A stretch of DNA of 14,733 nt from JAYWIG01 sp043789035. Its GTDB lineage: Bacteria > Pseudomonadota > Gammaproteobacteria > Burkholderiales > Burkholderiaceae_E. Positions 1-6,189 of the stretch are shown here, in pieces (within the stretch, counting starts at the first letter, position 1; each line of letters begins with the position of its first letter). A program made the translations under genes and the position numbers. The stretch spans positions 1 to 14,733 of the forward strand of contig JAYWIG010000095.1 of NCBI GenBank assembly GCA_043789035.1, written 5' to 3'. The notes beneath the pieces were generated by a model. That model saw nothing but the letters and a program-made list of their open reading frames with translations. It was not told the DNA's origin and ran no database searches.

Positions 1-590
1 ACTCGTAAGTCTCGAATGGTTCTTCGAAGCTGGTCGTGGTTAAATCGACGCCCGCTTCCTGACAAATCTTTTTCAGTGGTGACTGGGTAAAGTCCCGCAT
101 ATTGAATGTTTCTACCTCTCGCTCCTTGATGAAGAAACTTGATTACGCCTTCGGCCTCGCCACCGTTACCCAGCACAAGCACCCGCCGTTTAGGAAGTCC
201 GAAATCTGTCACACGAAAGAAAAATATGCGGACTAAAAATACGCCTGTGAACGTAAATAGAGAGACAAGCAGAAATGTACCCCGCCCCACGTAGGTTGCT
301 GGAAACACATAGAACAGTACCGACATAAGCACTAGCGTTAGGGCAAATGCGACCAATAGGCGGCGAAATGAGCTTAAAAATGGTTCCGCCTGCGATTGGT
401 ACAGGCCTAATCCTGTCATCATAAGCATCATCACAACCGTAAATGAGCTAGCCTCGAACCAAGGCGCCGCCACTGGCCCTAAGCTTCTCATTTTGAACCC
501 AAGCAAGACCGCTTGAAATATCACCAATGCCTCGACAATCGTCAACAAGACGAGTCGAACAGAGAGAAAGTGGTTGAATAATCTGATCAT
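1..590 (-). CDS. Polyprenyl sugar-phosphate transferase, exopolysaccharide (PEP-CTERM/EpsB-like) type, N-terminal part
   Basis: Partial gene running off the left edge; 196 codons are open from the ATG at 590. The start MIRLFNHF, followed by four hydrophobic segments (about residues 13-32, 48-64, 78-97 and 105-125), matches the N-terminus of membrane sugar transferases of the PEP-CTERM/exosortase-associated EpsB type. After them comes a Rossmann-like nucleotide-binding stretch, VLVLGNGGEAEGVI, at about 137-150. Such proteins transfer a sugar phosphate from a UDP-sugar to undecaprenyl phosphate at the inner membrane to begin exopolysaccharide assembly. The catalytic C-terminal bacterial-sugar-transferase domain lies outside the window, so the activity is inferred. 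An in-frame TAG directly precedes the ATG, so translation cannot begin further upstream. No clear Shine-Dalgarno is visible. It is divergent from relA. The general class is fairly certain, the PEP-CTERM subtype less so. Confidence 0.75.
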   Translation of the reverse strand, partial: MIRLFNHFLSVRLVLLTIVEALVIFQAVLLGFKMRSLGPVAAPWFEASSFTVVMMLMMTGLGLYQSQAEPFLSSFRRLLVAFALTLVLMSVLFYVFPATYVGRGTFLLVSLFTFTGVFLVRIFFFRVTDFGLPKRRVLVLGNGGEAEGVIKFLHQGARGRNIQYAGLYPVTTEKDLSGSGRRFNHDQLRRTIRDLR

Positions 591-619
591 CTAGTTAAAT
601 CGACCTGTCAAGGACGCCG

Positions 620-641
620 AGTCATTAAAGTTATGACTTTA
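620..641. repeat. Two overlapping, mutually exclusive inverted repeats
   Basis: AGTCAT (620-625) pairs with ATGACT (633-638) around a 7-nt loop. TAAAGT (626-631) pairs with ACTTTA (636-641) around a 4-nt loop. The two stems share bases 636-638, so only one can form at a time. The element lies 30-51 nt upstream of the sugar-transferase ATG on the minus strand, where an operator or leader structure could sit. Both stems are AT-rich and short, so chance is a real alternative. Confidence 0.3.
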
Positions 642-795
642 CTGGTGAGGGGTTAAATCAAGAATGAAGTTTCTCACGCCATGTCGTCGATATCTGTAAG
701 AATAATCGACAAATCAGATAAAAGCATTACATTTAGTGATGTACTTCGCTTGCACACATACATAGGCCACGCTCGCCCTTTGGGTTACCAATCAT

Positions 796-801
796 TATAT
801 T
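796..801 (+). promoter_or_regulatory. Candidate -10 element for relA (possible leaderless start)
   Basis: TATATT lies 6 nt before the relA ATG, so transcription would begin at or within a base or two of the start codon. No Shine-Dalgarno precedes the ATG, and no good -35 lies 16-18 bp upstream. The leaderless reading is therefore only a suggestion. Confidence 0.25.
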
Positions 802-807
802 TCGAAT

Positions 808-2940
808 ATGACGAATACTCTTGATCTTCTGGGGGATCTCACAAAATTTGAAGTAATTTTTGCTGCAATGCAGCAGGCTTCCGTTGGATATGTGGATGTA
901 AGTGGCGCGAAATTCACTTTTCAGCATGGTTTGGAAACCGCGCTTATTTTAGAAGGGATCGGTTGCGATAAAGAGACACTTGTCGCTGCCTTACTGTTTT
1001 CCGCGGGCGACGCTTCGGATCAAAATCAGGCGGTTGGCAAGAAGCTGTTGGAAACTGAAGGCTTTTCTAGTGTGTGGCCACTCATTTCATCGTTGAATGC
1101 CTTGAGGTCGCTCAGAGCCCCTGTTGTGCTGAAAAATCAGGCAGTTGATTTGCCAGCTCAAAATCAATTAGAAGTGCTCAGGCGGATGCTTCTCGCGATG
1201 GTGTCAGATGAGCGGGTTGCGCTAATTTATCTTGCAAGTGCATTGCAACAATTTCGGAAATTCGTTACCGAACGGAATAAACCGAGCACGGCTTTTTGCG
1301 TTGAGGCGTTACAAGTGCTTAGCCCTCTGGCGAATCGATTAGGTCTTTGGCAGTTGAAATGGGAAATTGAAGATTTAGCCTTTCGTTTTTCGGACCCTGT
1401 TACCTATAAGTTAATTGCTAAACAATTAGAAGAAAAACGCCAAGATCGAACAGATTTTATTGAACAGTTTCAACTTCAATTGAGCGCGAAGATTGCCGAG
1501 CGGGGCATTAAAGCCATTGTCGCAGGTCGTCCGAAGCATATTTACAGTATTCATAAGAAAATGCTGGCGAAAAATCTCCCGCTTGAGGGGCTATCGGATT
1601 TACATGCATTTCGAGTGTTGGTAGACAGCGTAAAGGATTGTTATTCGGTGTTGGCTGTGGTGCATGAAAGCTGGCTATCGATTGCGTCAGAATATGACGA
1701 CTACATCGCAAAACCCAAACCGAATGGCTATCAGTCCTTGCATACAGTTGTGCGGGCCAACGACGGTAGACCTGTCGAGATACAAATTCGAACCAATGAG
1801 ATGCATCAGTTTGCAGAGTACGGGGTTGCATCGCATTGGCGCTATAAGGAAAATACCGGGCAAGGCAGTAAAGTCAGTGGTGCCCAAAGCCAAGAGGCAA
1901 GGGTTGCAGCGATGAGGCAAATCCTAGCTTGGCAAAATGATGTTGCGCATTCGATTGCGGTGCCCGCGTCTACCCATGTTTATGCGATGACTCCCCAAGG
2001 GCGAGTGATAGAGCTACCTTCCGGTTCTACCCCGGTTGATTTTGCTTATCATGTGCATAGTGATCTAGGACATCGTTGTAGAGGCGCTAAGGTCAATGAT
2101 CAGTTAGTGCCACTTACAACTCCGTTAGAGAACGGGCAGACGGTTGAGATTTTGGCCTCCAAAGCAGTGCGAGTCACACCTGCTGAATTTGTGCTTCAAA
2201 CGGATAGACACTCGGGCGGTGCGAATAGCGGGCAGGGTGCACGAATAGGGCCGTCAAGAGATTGGTTGAACCCGCAGCTCGGGTTTTTAGTCAGTGCTAG
2301 GGCAAAGACTAAAGTACGCCAGTGGTTTAACGCTATTGAAGAGATAATGGCTGCCCGTGCGGCCAGCGATGCCGATATAGCAAGGCCCGAGGCGAGTAAA
2401 TCAATACATTTACCAGGCGATGAGGCCGCTGAGCTATTAGACGCACTCAATAAGCCGCGCCAAAGCACGCCAAATCGAAGCCAAAAAGCAAGTGATGTGC
2501 TGGTGGTTGGCGTTGATTTTTTAATGACCCAGCTTGCAAAGTGCTGCCGACCTTTACCGCCAGATGACATTGACGGTTTTGTTACCCGTGGCCATGGGAT
2601 TTCCATACATAGAAGGCATTGCAAGAGCTTTAAAGCGATGATTGCTAAAAGCCCCGAGCGTGAACTACCTTGTACGTGGGGACACACCCTTGCCGATGAC
2701 AGTAAGAGCTACCCGGTAGACGTCCAAGTGCACGCCTATGATAGGCAAGGTTTGCTGAGAGACATTACCGATACGCTTGCCCGCGAGAAGATTAACGTGA
2801 CCGCAGCTAGTACACAATCGAAAGATCAAATTGCCTACATGCGATTTACCGTCGAGGTGTCTTCCGCAACAAAGCTAACCGCAGCCATTGCGAGTGTTAT
2901 GGGCATTCACGGCGTTTTTGATGCCACACGAAGGCTTTAG
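808..2940 (+). CDS. relA: (p)ppGpp synthetase RelA, stringent-response enzyme
   Basis: A 710-aa long RelA/SpoT homologue that makes pppGpp/ppGpp from ATP and GTP/GDP on ribosomes stalled with uncharged tRNA. In order it shows a degenerate N-terminal HD domain, a synthetase domain, a TGS domain (about 388-450), a zinc-finger/RIS region with CC at 579-580 and His/Cys around 596-605, and a C-terminal ACT domain (about 636-705). The HDxxED hydrolase motif is gone: FSAGDA (64-69) follows LVAALL. The synthetase has the acidic EYDD signature (295-298) before YIAKPKPNGYQSLH, the RelA-type motif rather than the RxKD of SpoT-like enzymes. It is therefore predicted to be a monofunctional synthetase. The ATG at 808 is the first start in frame after a TAG at 763-765. 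No Shine-Dalgarno is visible. Length is close to that of E. coli RelA (744 aa). It appears monocistronic, divergent from the sugar transferase and convergent with mog. Confidence 0.97.
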   Translation: MTNTLDLLGDLTKFEVIFAAMQQASVGYVDVSGAKFTFQHGLETALILEGIGCDKETLVAALLFSAGDASDQNQAVGKKLLETEGFSSVWPLISSLNALRSLRAPVVLKNQAVDLPAQNQLEVLRRMLLAMVSDERVALIYLASALQQFRKFVTERNKPSTAFCVEALQVLSPLANRLGLWQLKWEIEDLAFRFSDPVTYKLIAKQLEEKRQDRTDFIEQFQLQLSAKIAERGIKAIVAGRPKHIYSIHKKMLAKNLPLEGLSDLHAFRVLVDSVKDCYSVLAVVHESWLSIASEYDDYIAKPKPNGYQSLHTVVRANDGRPVEIQIRTNEMHQFAEYGVASHWRYKENTGQGSKVSGAQSQEARVAAMRQILAWQNDVAHSIAVPASTHVYAMTPQGRVIELPSGSTPVDFAYHVHSDLGHRCRGAKVNDQLVPLTTPLENGQTVEILASKAVRVTPAEFVLQTDRHSGGANSGQGARIGPSRDWLNPQLGFLVSARAKTKVRQWFNAIEEIMAARAASDADIARPEASKSIHLPGDEAAELLDALNKPRQSTPNRSQKASDVLVVGVDFLMTQLAKCCRPLPPDDIDGFVTRGHGISIHRRHCKSFKAMIAKSPERELPCTWGHTLADDSKSYPVDVQVHAYDRQGLLRDITDTLAREKINVTAASTQSKDQIAYMRFTVEVSSATKLTAAIASVMGIHGVFDATRRL

Positions 2941-2995
2941 TTAACTGCTCTTTAGTTAACTGCTCTTTAGTTAAATGCTCTGTAGTTAACCGTTG
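2936..2995. repeat. 15-bp tandem repeat, four copies, spanning both stop codons of relA and mog
   Basis: Four head-to-tail copies of TTTAGTTAACTGCTC begin at 2936, 2951, 2966 and 2981. Copies 1 and 2 are identical, copy 3 differs at one base (TTAAATG) and copy 4 is degenerate (TGTAGTTAACCGTTG). Copy 1 contains the relA TAG (2938-2940) and copy 4 contains the mog stop (TTA at 2986-2988). Because 15 is a multiple of three, every copy carries an in-frame TAG for relA and an in-frame TAA for mog on the other strand. The array fills the whole 45-bp convergent gap. No terminator hairpin is visible. Confidence 0.95.
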
Positions 2996-3600
2996 GTGGC
3001 GGGCTTTTCTCGAATCGCTGATTTTGGCCGAAACGCTGGGCAAATGTAGGCGTTCGTAAAAATGTAGGGTGCGCCGATTAAATCTAAACAGTAGGGAACC
3101 GCTGCGAAAATACCGTGCACCACCTTTCGCCCGTCTTTCGCAGGTAAGCCTTCCAATGTTTCTTTAATCGATTTTGGCTGGCCTGGTAAATTGATGATTA
3201 GGCAATTGCCGCGAATCACGGCGACTTGACGCGAAAGAATTGCGGTTGGTACAAAGTTCAAGCTAATTTGGCGCATCTGTTCGCCAAACCCTGGCATTTC
3301 TTTGTCGGCGACAGCAAGGGTCGCTTCGGGCGTAACATCGCGCTTGGCTGGGCCAGTGCCGCCAGTTGTTAAGATCAGGTCGCAGCCTTCATCGACTAGC
3401 GCGATCAGCGTTTGTTCTATGATTTGTTGCTCATCGGGAATTAAGCGTTTTACACACACCCATTGGCCATCAATAGCTAGCTTGAGCCAACTTTCAAGTT
3501 CCGGCAGGCCTAAATCTTGATAAACGCCTTGCGATGCTCTATCGCTAATCGACACTAAACCTATTTTAGGTATGCGGTCTGCCACAGTTGTGCTGCTCAT
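2986..3600 (-). CDS. mog: Molybdopterin adenylyltransferase Mog
   Basis: A 204-aa cytoplasmic enzyme of the MoCF_biosynth family. It adenylates molybdopterin with ATP, priming it for molybdate insertion in molybdenum-cofactor synthesis. Visible markers are the N-terminal strand KIGLVSISDRAS (12-23), the molybdopterin-binding motif TTGGTGPAKRDVTPEAT (78-94) and NLPGQPKSI (137-145). Length is near that of E. coli Mog (about 195 aa). The KRDVTPEA form of the motif supports Mog rather than MoaB or a MoeA domain. It overlaps the upstream yjgA by four bases (ATGA: mog ATG 3598-3600, yjgA TGA 3597-3599), so the pair is probably cotranscribed and translationally coupled. No other molybdenum-cofactor gene is in the window. 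Confidence 0.93.
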   Translation of the reverse strand: MSSTTVADRIPKIGLVSISDRASQGVYQDLGLPELESWLKLAIDGQWVCVKRLIPDEQQIIEQTLIALVDEGCDLILTTGGTGPAKRDVTPEATLAVADKEMPGFGEQMRQISLNFVPTAILSRQVAVIRGNCLIINLPGQPKSIKETLEGLPAKDGRKVVHGIFAAVPYCLDLIGAPYIFTNAYICPAFRPKSAIREKPATNG

Positions 3601-4211
3601 GCCTGCGCAGCCTTCTCGGAGAGTGCTTTTTTAACGAACCGAAATAAATCGCGAAATCGCTTTCGGCCATCAACTGTTTCTCTACTAGCTTCTGTTTTGA
3701 GCTGGTCAATCGTCGTTTGTTTTATTGCTGCTTCAGGGTAGCTGTCGTTCCACACTGCTAGCGCTACAGCATCATCGAGTAACCTGGTACGCCATCGTTC
3801 GGCAGCATGTTCGATACCAATTGCTGCACGATTTTTCGAGCTTTGCTGGTCAAGTTCCGCAGCGATTAAATCGACATTGGCAAAGCGCATCAGTTTGCCT
3901 ACATACTGAATCTGTCTGCGTCTGCCTTCGTGGTTGCTTATCGATGCCGCCGCTTCGATGGCATCGCGCAATGATTCGTCCATCGGTAATTGGGCTAAAC
4001 GCTCGCTGGGCAATTCGACCAGCCTCTCGCCAAGGGCTTGAAATGCGGTCGATTGGCGCTTTAAAGCAGACTTGCTAACGCCTTCTTCCTCATCGGGGAG
4101 CGTGCCTTGCATCGCCACTTTGAGGGTTTTTAAGGTTTGGTTGAGCTTGCGTTGGCTAGGGGGTTTGCCAGCGCGAGTCTTTTTTGCAGTGATATTTGAT
4201 TTGTCGGTCAT
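3597..4211 (-). CDS. yjgA: Ribosome-associated protein YjgA/DarP (DUF615), 50S subunit maturation
   Basis: A 204-aa charged, mostly helical protein of the DUF615 family, called DarP in E. coli, where it associates with late 50S precursors and promotes maturation of the peptidyl-transferase centre. Family landmarks are a basic disordered N-terminus, SKSALKRQSTAFQALGERLV (46-65), LPMDESLRDAI (75-85), EGRRRQIQYVGKLMR (95-109) and AERWRTRLL (137-145). Length is slightly above that of the E. coli protein (about 183 aa). The ATG at 4209-4211 is immediately preceded by AT-rich sequence without a Shine-Dalgarno. It leads a two-gene unit with mog and is divergent from pmbA across a 70-bp gap made of tandem repeats. 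Confidence 0.93.
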   Translation of the reverse strand: MTDKSNITAKKTRAGKPPSQRKLNQTLKTLKVAMQGTLPDEEEGVSKSALKRQSTAFQALGERLVELPSERLAQLPMDESLRDAIEAAASISNHEGRRRQIQYVGKLMRFANVDLIAAELDQQSSKNRAAIGIEHAAERWRTRLLDDAVALAVWNDSYPEAAIKQTTIDQLKTEASRETVDGRKRFRDLFRFVKKALSEKAAQA

Positions 4212-4215
4212 AAGG

Positions 4216-4279
4216 TTAAAGTGCCATGGCTAGAAAGTACGGCAACGAGAAAGTACCACAACATTAAAGTAACATAACG
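4216..4279. repeat. 16-bp imperfect tandem repeat, four copies, filling the yjgA/pmbA divergent promoter gap
   Basis: Units start at 4216, 4232, 4248 and 4264: TTAAAGTGCCATGGCT, AGAAAGTACGGCAACG, AGAAAGTACCACAACA and TTAAAGTAACATAACG. The AAAGT core recurs at exactly 16-bp intervals (4218, 4234, 4250, 4266). Units 2 and 3 match at 13 of 16 positions. The array covers 64 of the 70 intergenic bases and stops 2 bp short of the pmbA ATG. It must coincide with the promoters of both genes. It could be a series of regulator sites or a decayed minisatellite. Confidence 0.85.
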
Positions 4280-4281
4280 AC

Positions 4282-5622
4282 ATGTTTACATATTCTGATT
4301 CGCAACTATCTGAAGTTGCCCAAGAGGCCCTTCATCAAGCCAAGCTTGTTGGGGCAAGTGCTGCTGCTGTCGATGTATCTGAGAGTAGTGGATTATCCAT
4401 TAATGTACGACGCAAGAAAACCGAGACCATTGAACAAAACCGCGATAAGGGTTTGGGCATCACGGTTTACATCGGGCAGCGCAAGGGCAATGCTAGTACC
4501 ACTGATTTCTCGAAAGCCGCAATCGCTCAGACAGTGAACGCGGCTTACCAAATCGCTCGCTACACTGGGGAAGATGATTGCGCCGGCCTTCCCGAAGTTG
4601 AGCTTCTCGAAAAAAAGCCCAAAGATCTTGACCTCTTTAAGCCTTGGGATGTTTCACCAGAACAAGCAATTGCTCTTGCAATCGAAGCAGAAACAGCGGC
4701 TTTCGACGTGAGCCCGATGATCAAAAATTCTGATGGCGCTTCAGTGAATGTGCATCATGGCCATTTCGTGAGTGCAAATAGTTTAGGGTTTTCTGGAGGC
4801 TATCGATACAGTCGGCAAACCTTGGCGGTAGCGCCGATTGCAAAATTGGGTCGCGATATGCAACGCGATGATTGGTATAGCTCGGCTCGTGGTTTTTCAG
4901 GCCTTGCCTTACCAAAATCAATCGGTGAATATGCCGCTAAACGCGCATTGGCGAAATTGAATGCTAGAAAAGTAGCTACTGGTAATTTCCCTGTGTTGTT
5001 TGAGTCTCCATTGGCTTGTGGCTTGCTTGGTTCGTTCGTACAAGCAGTCAGTGGTGGCTCTTTGTATCGTGGCACTAGCTTTTTAGTTGATTCGTTGGGT
5101 AAACAAATTTTTGCCAAACATATCGACGTGTTAGAAGACCCACATATCATCGGTGCCTTCGGAAGCAGCCCTTTTGATGACGAAGGTGTAAAAACCAAGA
5201 AGCGTAATGTAGTCACAAAGGGTGAAGTGAACGGTTATTTCTTATCCACCTATTCGGCCCGCAAGCTAAAAATGCAAACCACAGGTAACGCAGGTGGTTC
5301 GCATAACCTTCGGTTGTCGAGCCGCAAGACTGAAAGCTCGGATACTCTAGCGCGAATGATTCGAAACATGGGTACTGGCCTTTTTGTTACTGATTTGATG
5401 GGGCAGGGCATTAACTACGTCACTGGCGACTATTCCCGCGGTGCCAGCGGTTTCTGGGTGGAAAATGGTCGCATTCAATACCCGGTTGAAGAGATCACCA
5501 TTGCGGGCAATCTAAAGCAGATGTTCGCGGGCATTGCGGCAATCGGCAGCGATGAAATTACTCGTGGTTCGAAAACGACCGGGTCGATCTTGATTGATTC
5601 AATGGCGATTGCTGGCAATTGA
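4282..5622 (+). CDS. pmbA: TldE/PmbA, partner of the metallopeptidase TldD
   Basis: A 446-aa member of the PmbA/TldD (modulator of DNA gyrase) family, close to E. coli TldE (450 aa). TldE forms a heteromeric proteolytic complex with TldD. In E. coli this matures microcin B17 and degrades the antitoxin CcdA. TldE itself lacks the zinc HExxxH motif, and none is seen here. Recognisable parts are the N-terminal region with SGLSINVRRKKTETIEQNRD (36-55) and GLGITVYIGQRKGNAST (57-73), the central PVLFESPLACGLLGSF (237-252), SPFDDEGVKTKKRNVV (296-311), and the C-terminal MGQGINYVTGDYSRGASGFW (373-392). The partner tldD is not in the window. The stop TGA (5620-5622) overlaps the greB start TTG (5619-5621), indicating cotranscription with greB. 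Confidence 0.95.
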   Translation: MFTYSDSQLSEVAQEALHQAKLVGASAAAVDVSESSGLSINVRRKKTETIEQNRDKGLGITVYIGQRKGNASTTDFSKAAIAQTVNAAYQIARYTGEDDCAGLPEVELLEKKPKDLDLFKPWDVSPEQAIALAIEAETAAFDVSPMIKNSDGASVNVHHGHFVSANSLGFSGGYRYSRQTLAVAPIAKLGRDMQRDDWYSSARGFSGLALPKSIGEYAAKRALAKLNARKVATGNFPVLFESPLACGLLGSFVQAVSGGSLYRGTSFLVDSLGKQIFAKHIDVLEDPHIIGAFGSSPFDDEGVKTKKRNVVTKGEVNGYFLSTYSARKLKMQTTGNAGGSHNLRLSSRKTESSDTLARMIRNMGTGLFVTDLMGQGINYVTGDYSRGASGFWVENGRIQYPVEEITIAGNLKQMFAGIAAIGSDEITRGSKTTGSILIDSMAIAGN

Positions 5623-6185
5623 ATAAAGCATTTGTTCGAGAAAGCGATGACGCTGACGACGATGAAGGCCTAGAAAACCAGCAAATTCTTGCGCCTGGTG
5701 AGAGGCCTGCGCAGCTTAAAAACTATATGACTCCAGCTGGTTATGCCCGCATGAAGGCTGAGTTCTTACAGCTCATGGATGTTGACCGGCCTGAAGTTGT
5801 GCGCACAGTTTCGTGGGCCGCATCCAACGGTGATCGATCCGAAAATGGTGATTACCTTTATGGCAAAAAGCGTTTGCGAGAAATCGATAGGCGCATTCGA
5901 TTCCTGACTAAGCGACTTGATATTGCGATTGTTGTTGACAGTACCGTTCAGCGCGGCAGTGACCAAGTATTTTTTGGCGCTACTGTCAAATTTCTGCGCA
6001 ACGATGGTGGAGATGAAGAGATGGTGACTATAGTTGGGATCGATGAAGTCGACCCAAAAGAGCGCAAAGTGAGTTGGATATCACCTGTTGCTAAAGTACT
6101 GATTAAGGCCAAGGTCGGTGATGTTGTTCAAATTCGTACACCAGCCGGAACCGATGAACTAGAAATAACCGACGTAAGCTACTAA
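5619..6185 (+). CDS. greB: Transcript cleavage factor GreB
   Basis: A 188-aa Gre factor. It inserts its coiled coil into the RNA polymerase secondary channel and stimulates cleavage of backtracked RNA. The N-terminal coiled coil carries the catalytic acidic tip in NGDRSENGDY (70-79; D72 and E75 correspond to the Gre catalytic pair), then YGKKRLREIDRRIRFLTKRL (81-100). The C-terminal FKBP-like domain includes VFFGATV (117-123) and RTPAG (173-177). WAAS and the KKRLREIDRR wording point to GreB rather than GreA. It is longer than E. coli GreB (158 aa) because of an acidic N-terminal extension (ESDDADDDEG), which in my recollection is usual in betaproteobacteria. The start is TTG, supported by the MxKAF N-terminus and a TTGA overlap with the pmbA stop. 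It converges on spoT with only four bases between stop codons. Confidence 0.96.
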   Translation: MNKAFVRESDDADDDEGLENQQILAPGERPAQLKNYMTPAGYARMKAEFLQLMDVDRPEVVRTVSWAASNGDRSENGDYLYGKKRLREIDRRIRFLTKRLDIAIVVDSTVQRGSDQVFFGATVKFLRNDGGDEEMVTIVGIDEVDPKERKVSWISPVAKVLIKAKVGDVVQIRTPAGTDELEITDVSY

Positions 6186-6189
6186 GAAG

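Larger units (their letters stand above)
591..807. other. Divergent intergenic region between the sugar transferase and relA
   Basis: This 217-bp AT-rich gap holds no credible gene. It must contain the promoters of both flanking genes, but I see no convincing -35/-10 pair for either. On the relA side a TATATT hexamer (796-801) ends 6 nt before the relA ATG. Short dyads are present: AGTCAT/ATGACT (620-625 with 633-638), TAAAGT/ACTTTA (626-631 with 636-641), GTCGAT/ATCGAC (686-691 with 705-710) and TATCTG/CAGATA (691-696 with 715-720). Some six-base dyads are expected by chance in a gap of this size, so their role is unproven. Confidence 0.6.

Noticed and set aside
686..719. Possible H-type RNA pseudoknot from the interleaved dyads upstream of relA
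   Set aside because: The first loop would have zero nucleotides and the stems are only five or six AT-rich pairs, so the fold is sterically unlikely.
733..927. 64-codon minus-strand frame overlapping the relA start
   Set aside because: It overlaps the secure relA coding sequence, has no recognisable family or ribosome site, and reads like an antisense shadow.
2196..2687. 163-codon open frame antisense to relA
   Set aside because: It lies wholly inside the conserved C-terminal half of relA, shows no family motif, and is a reading-frame shadow.
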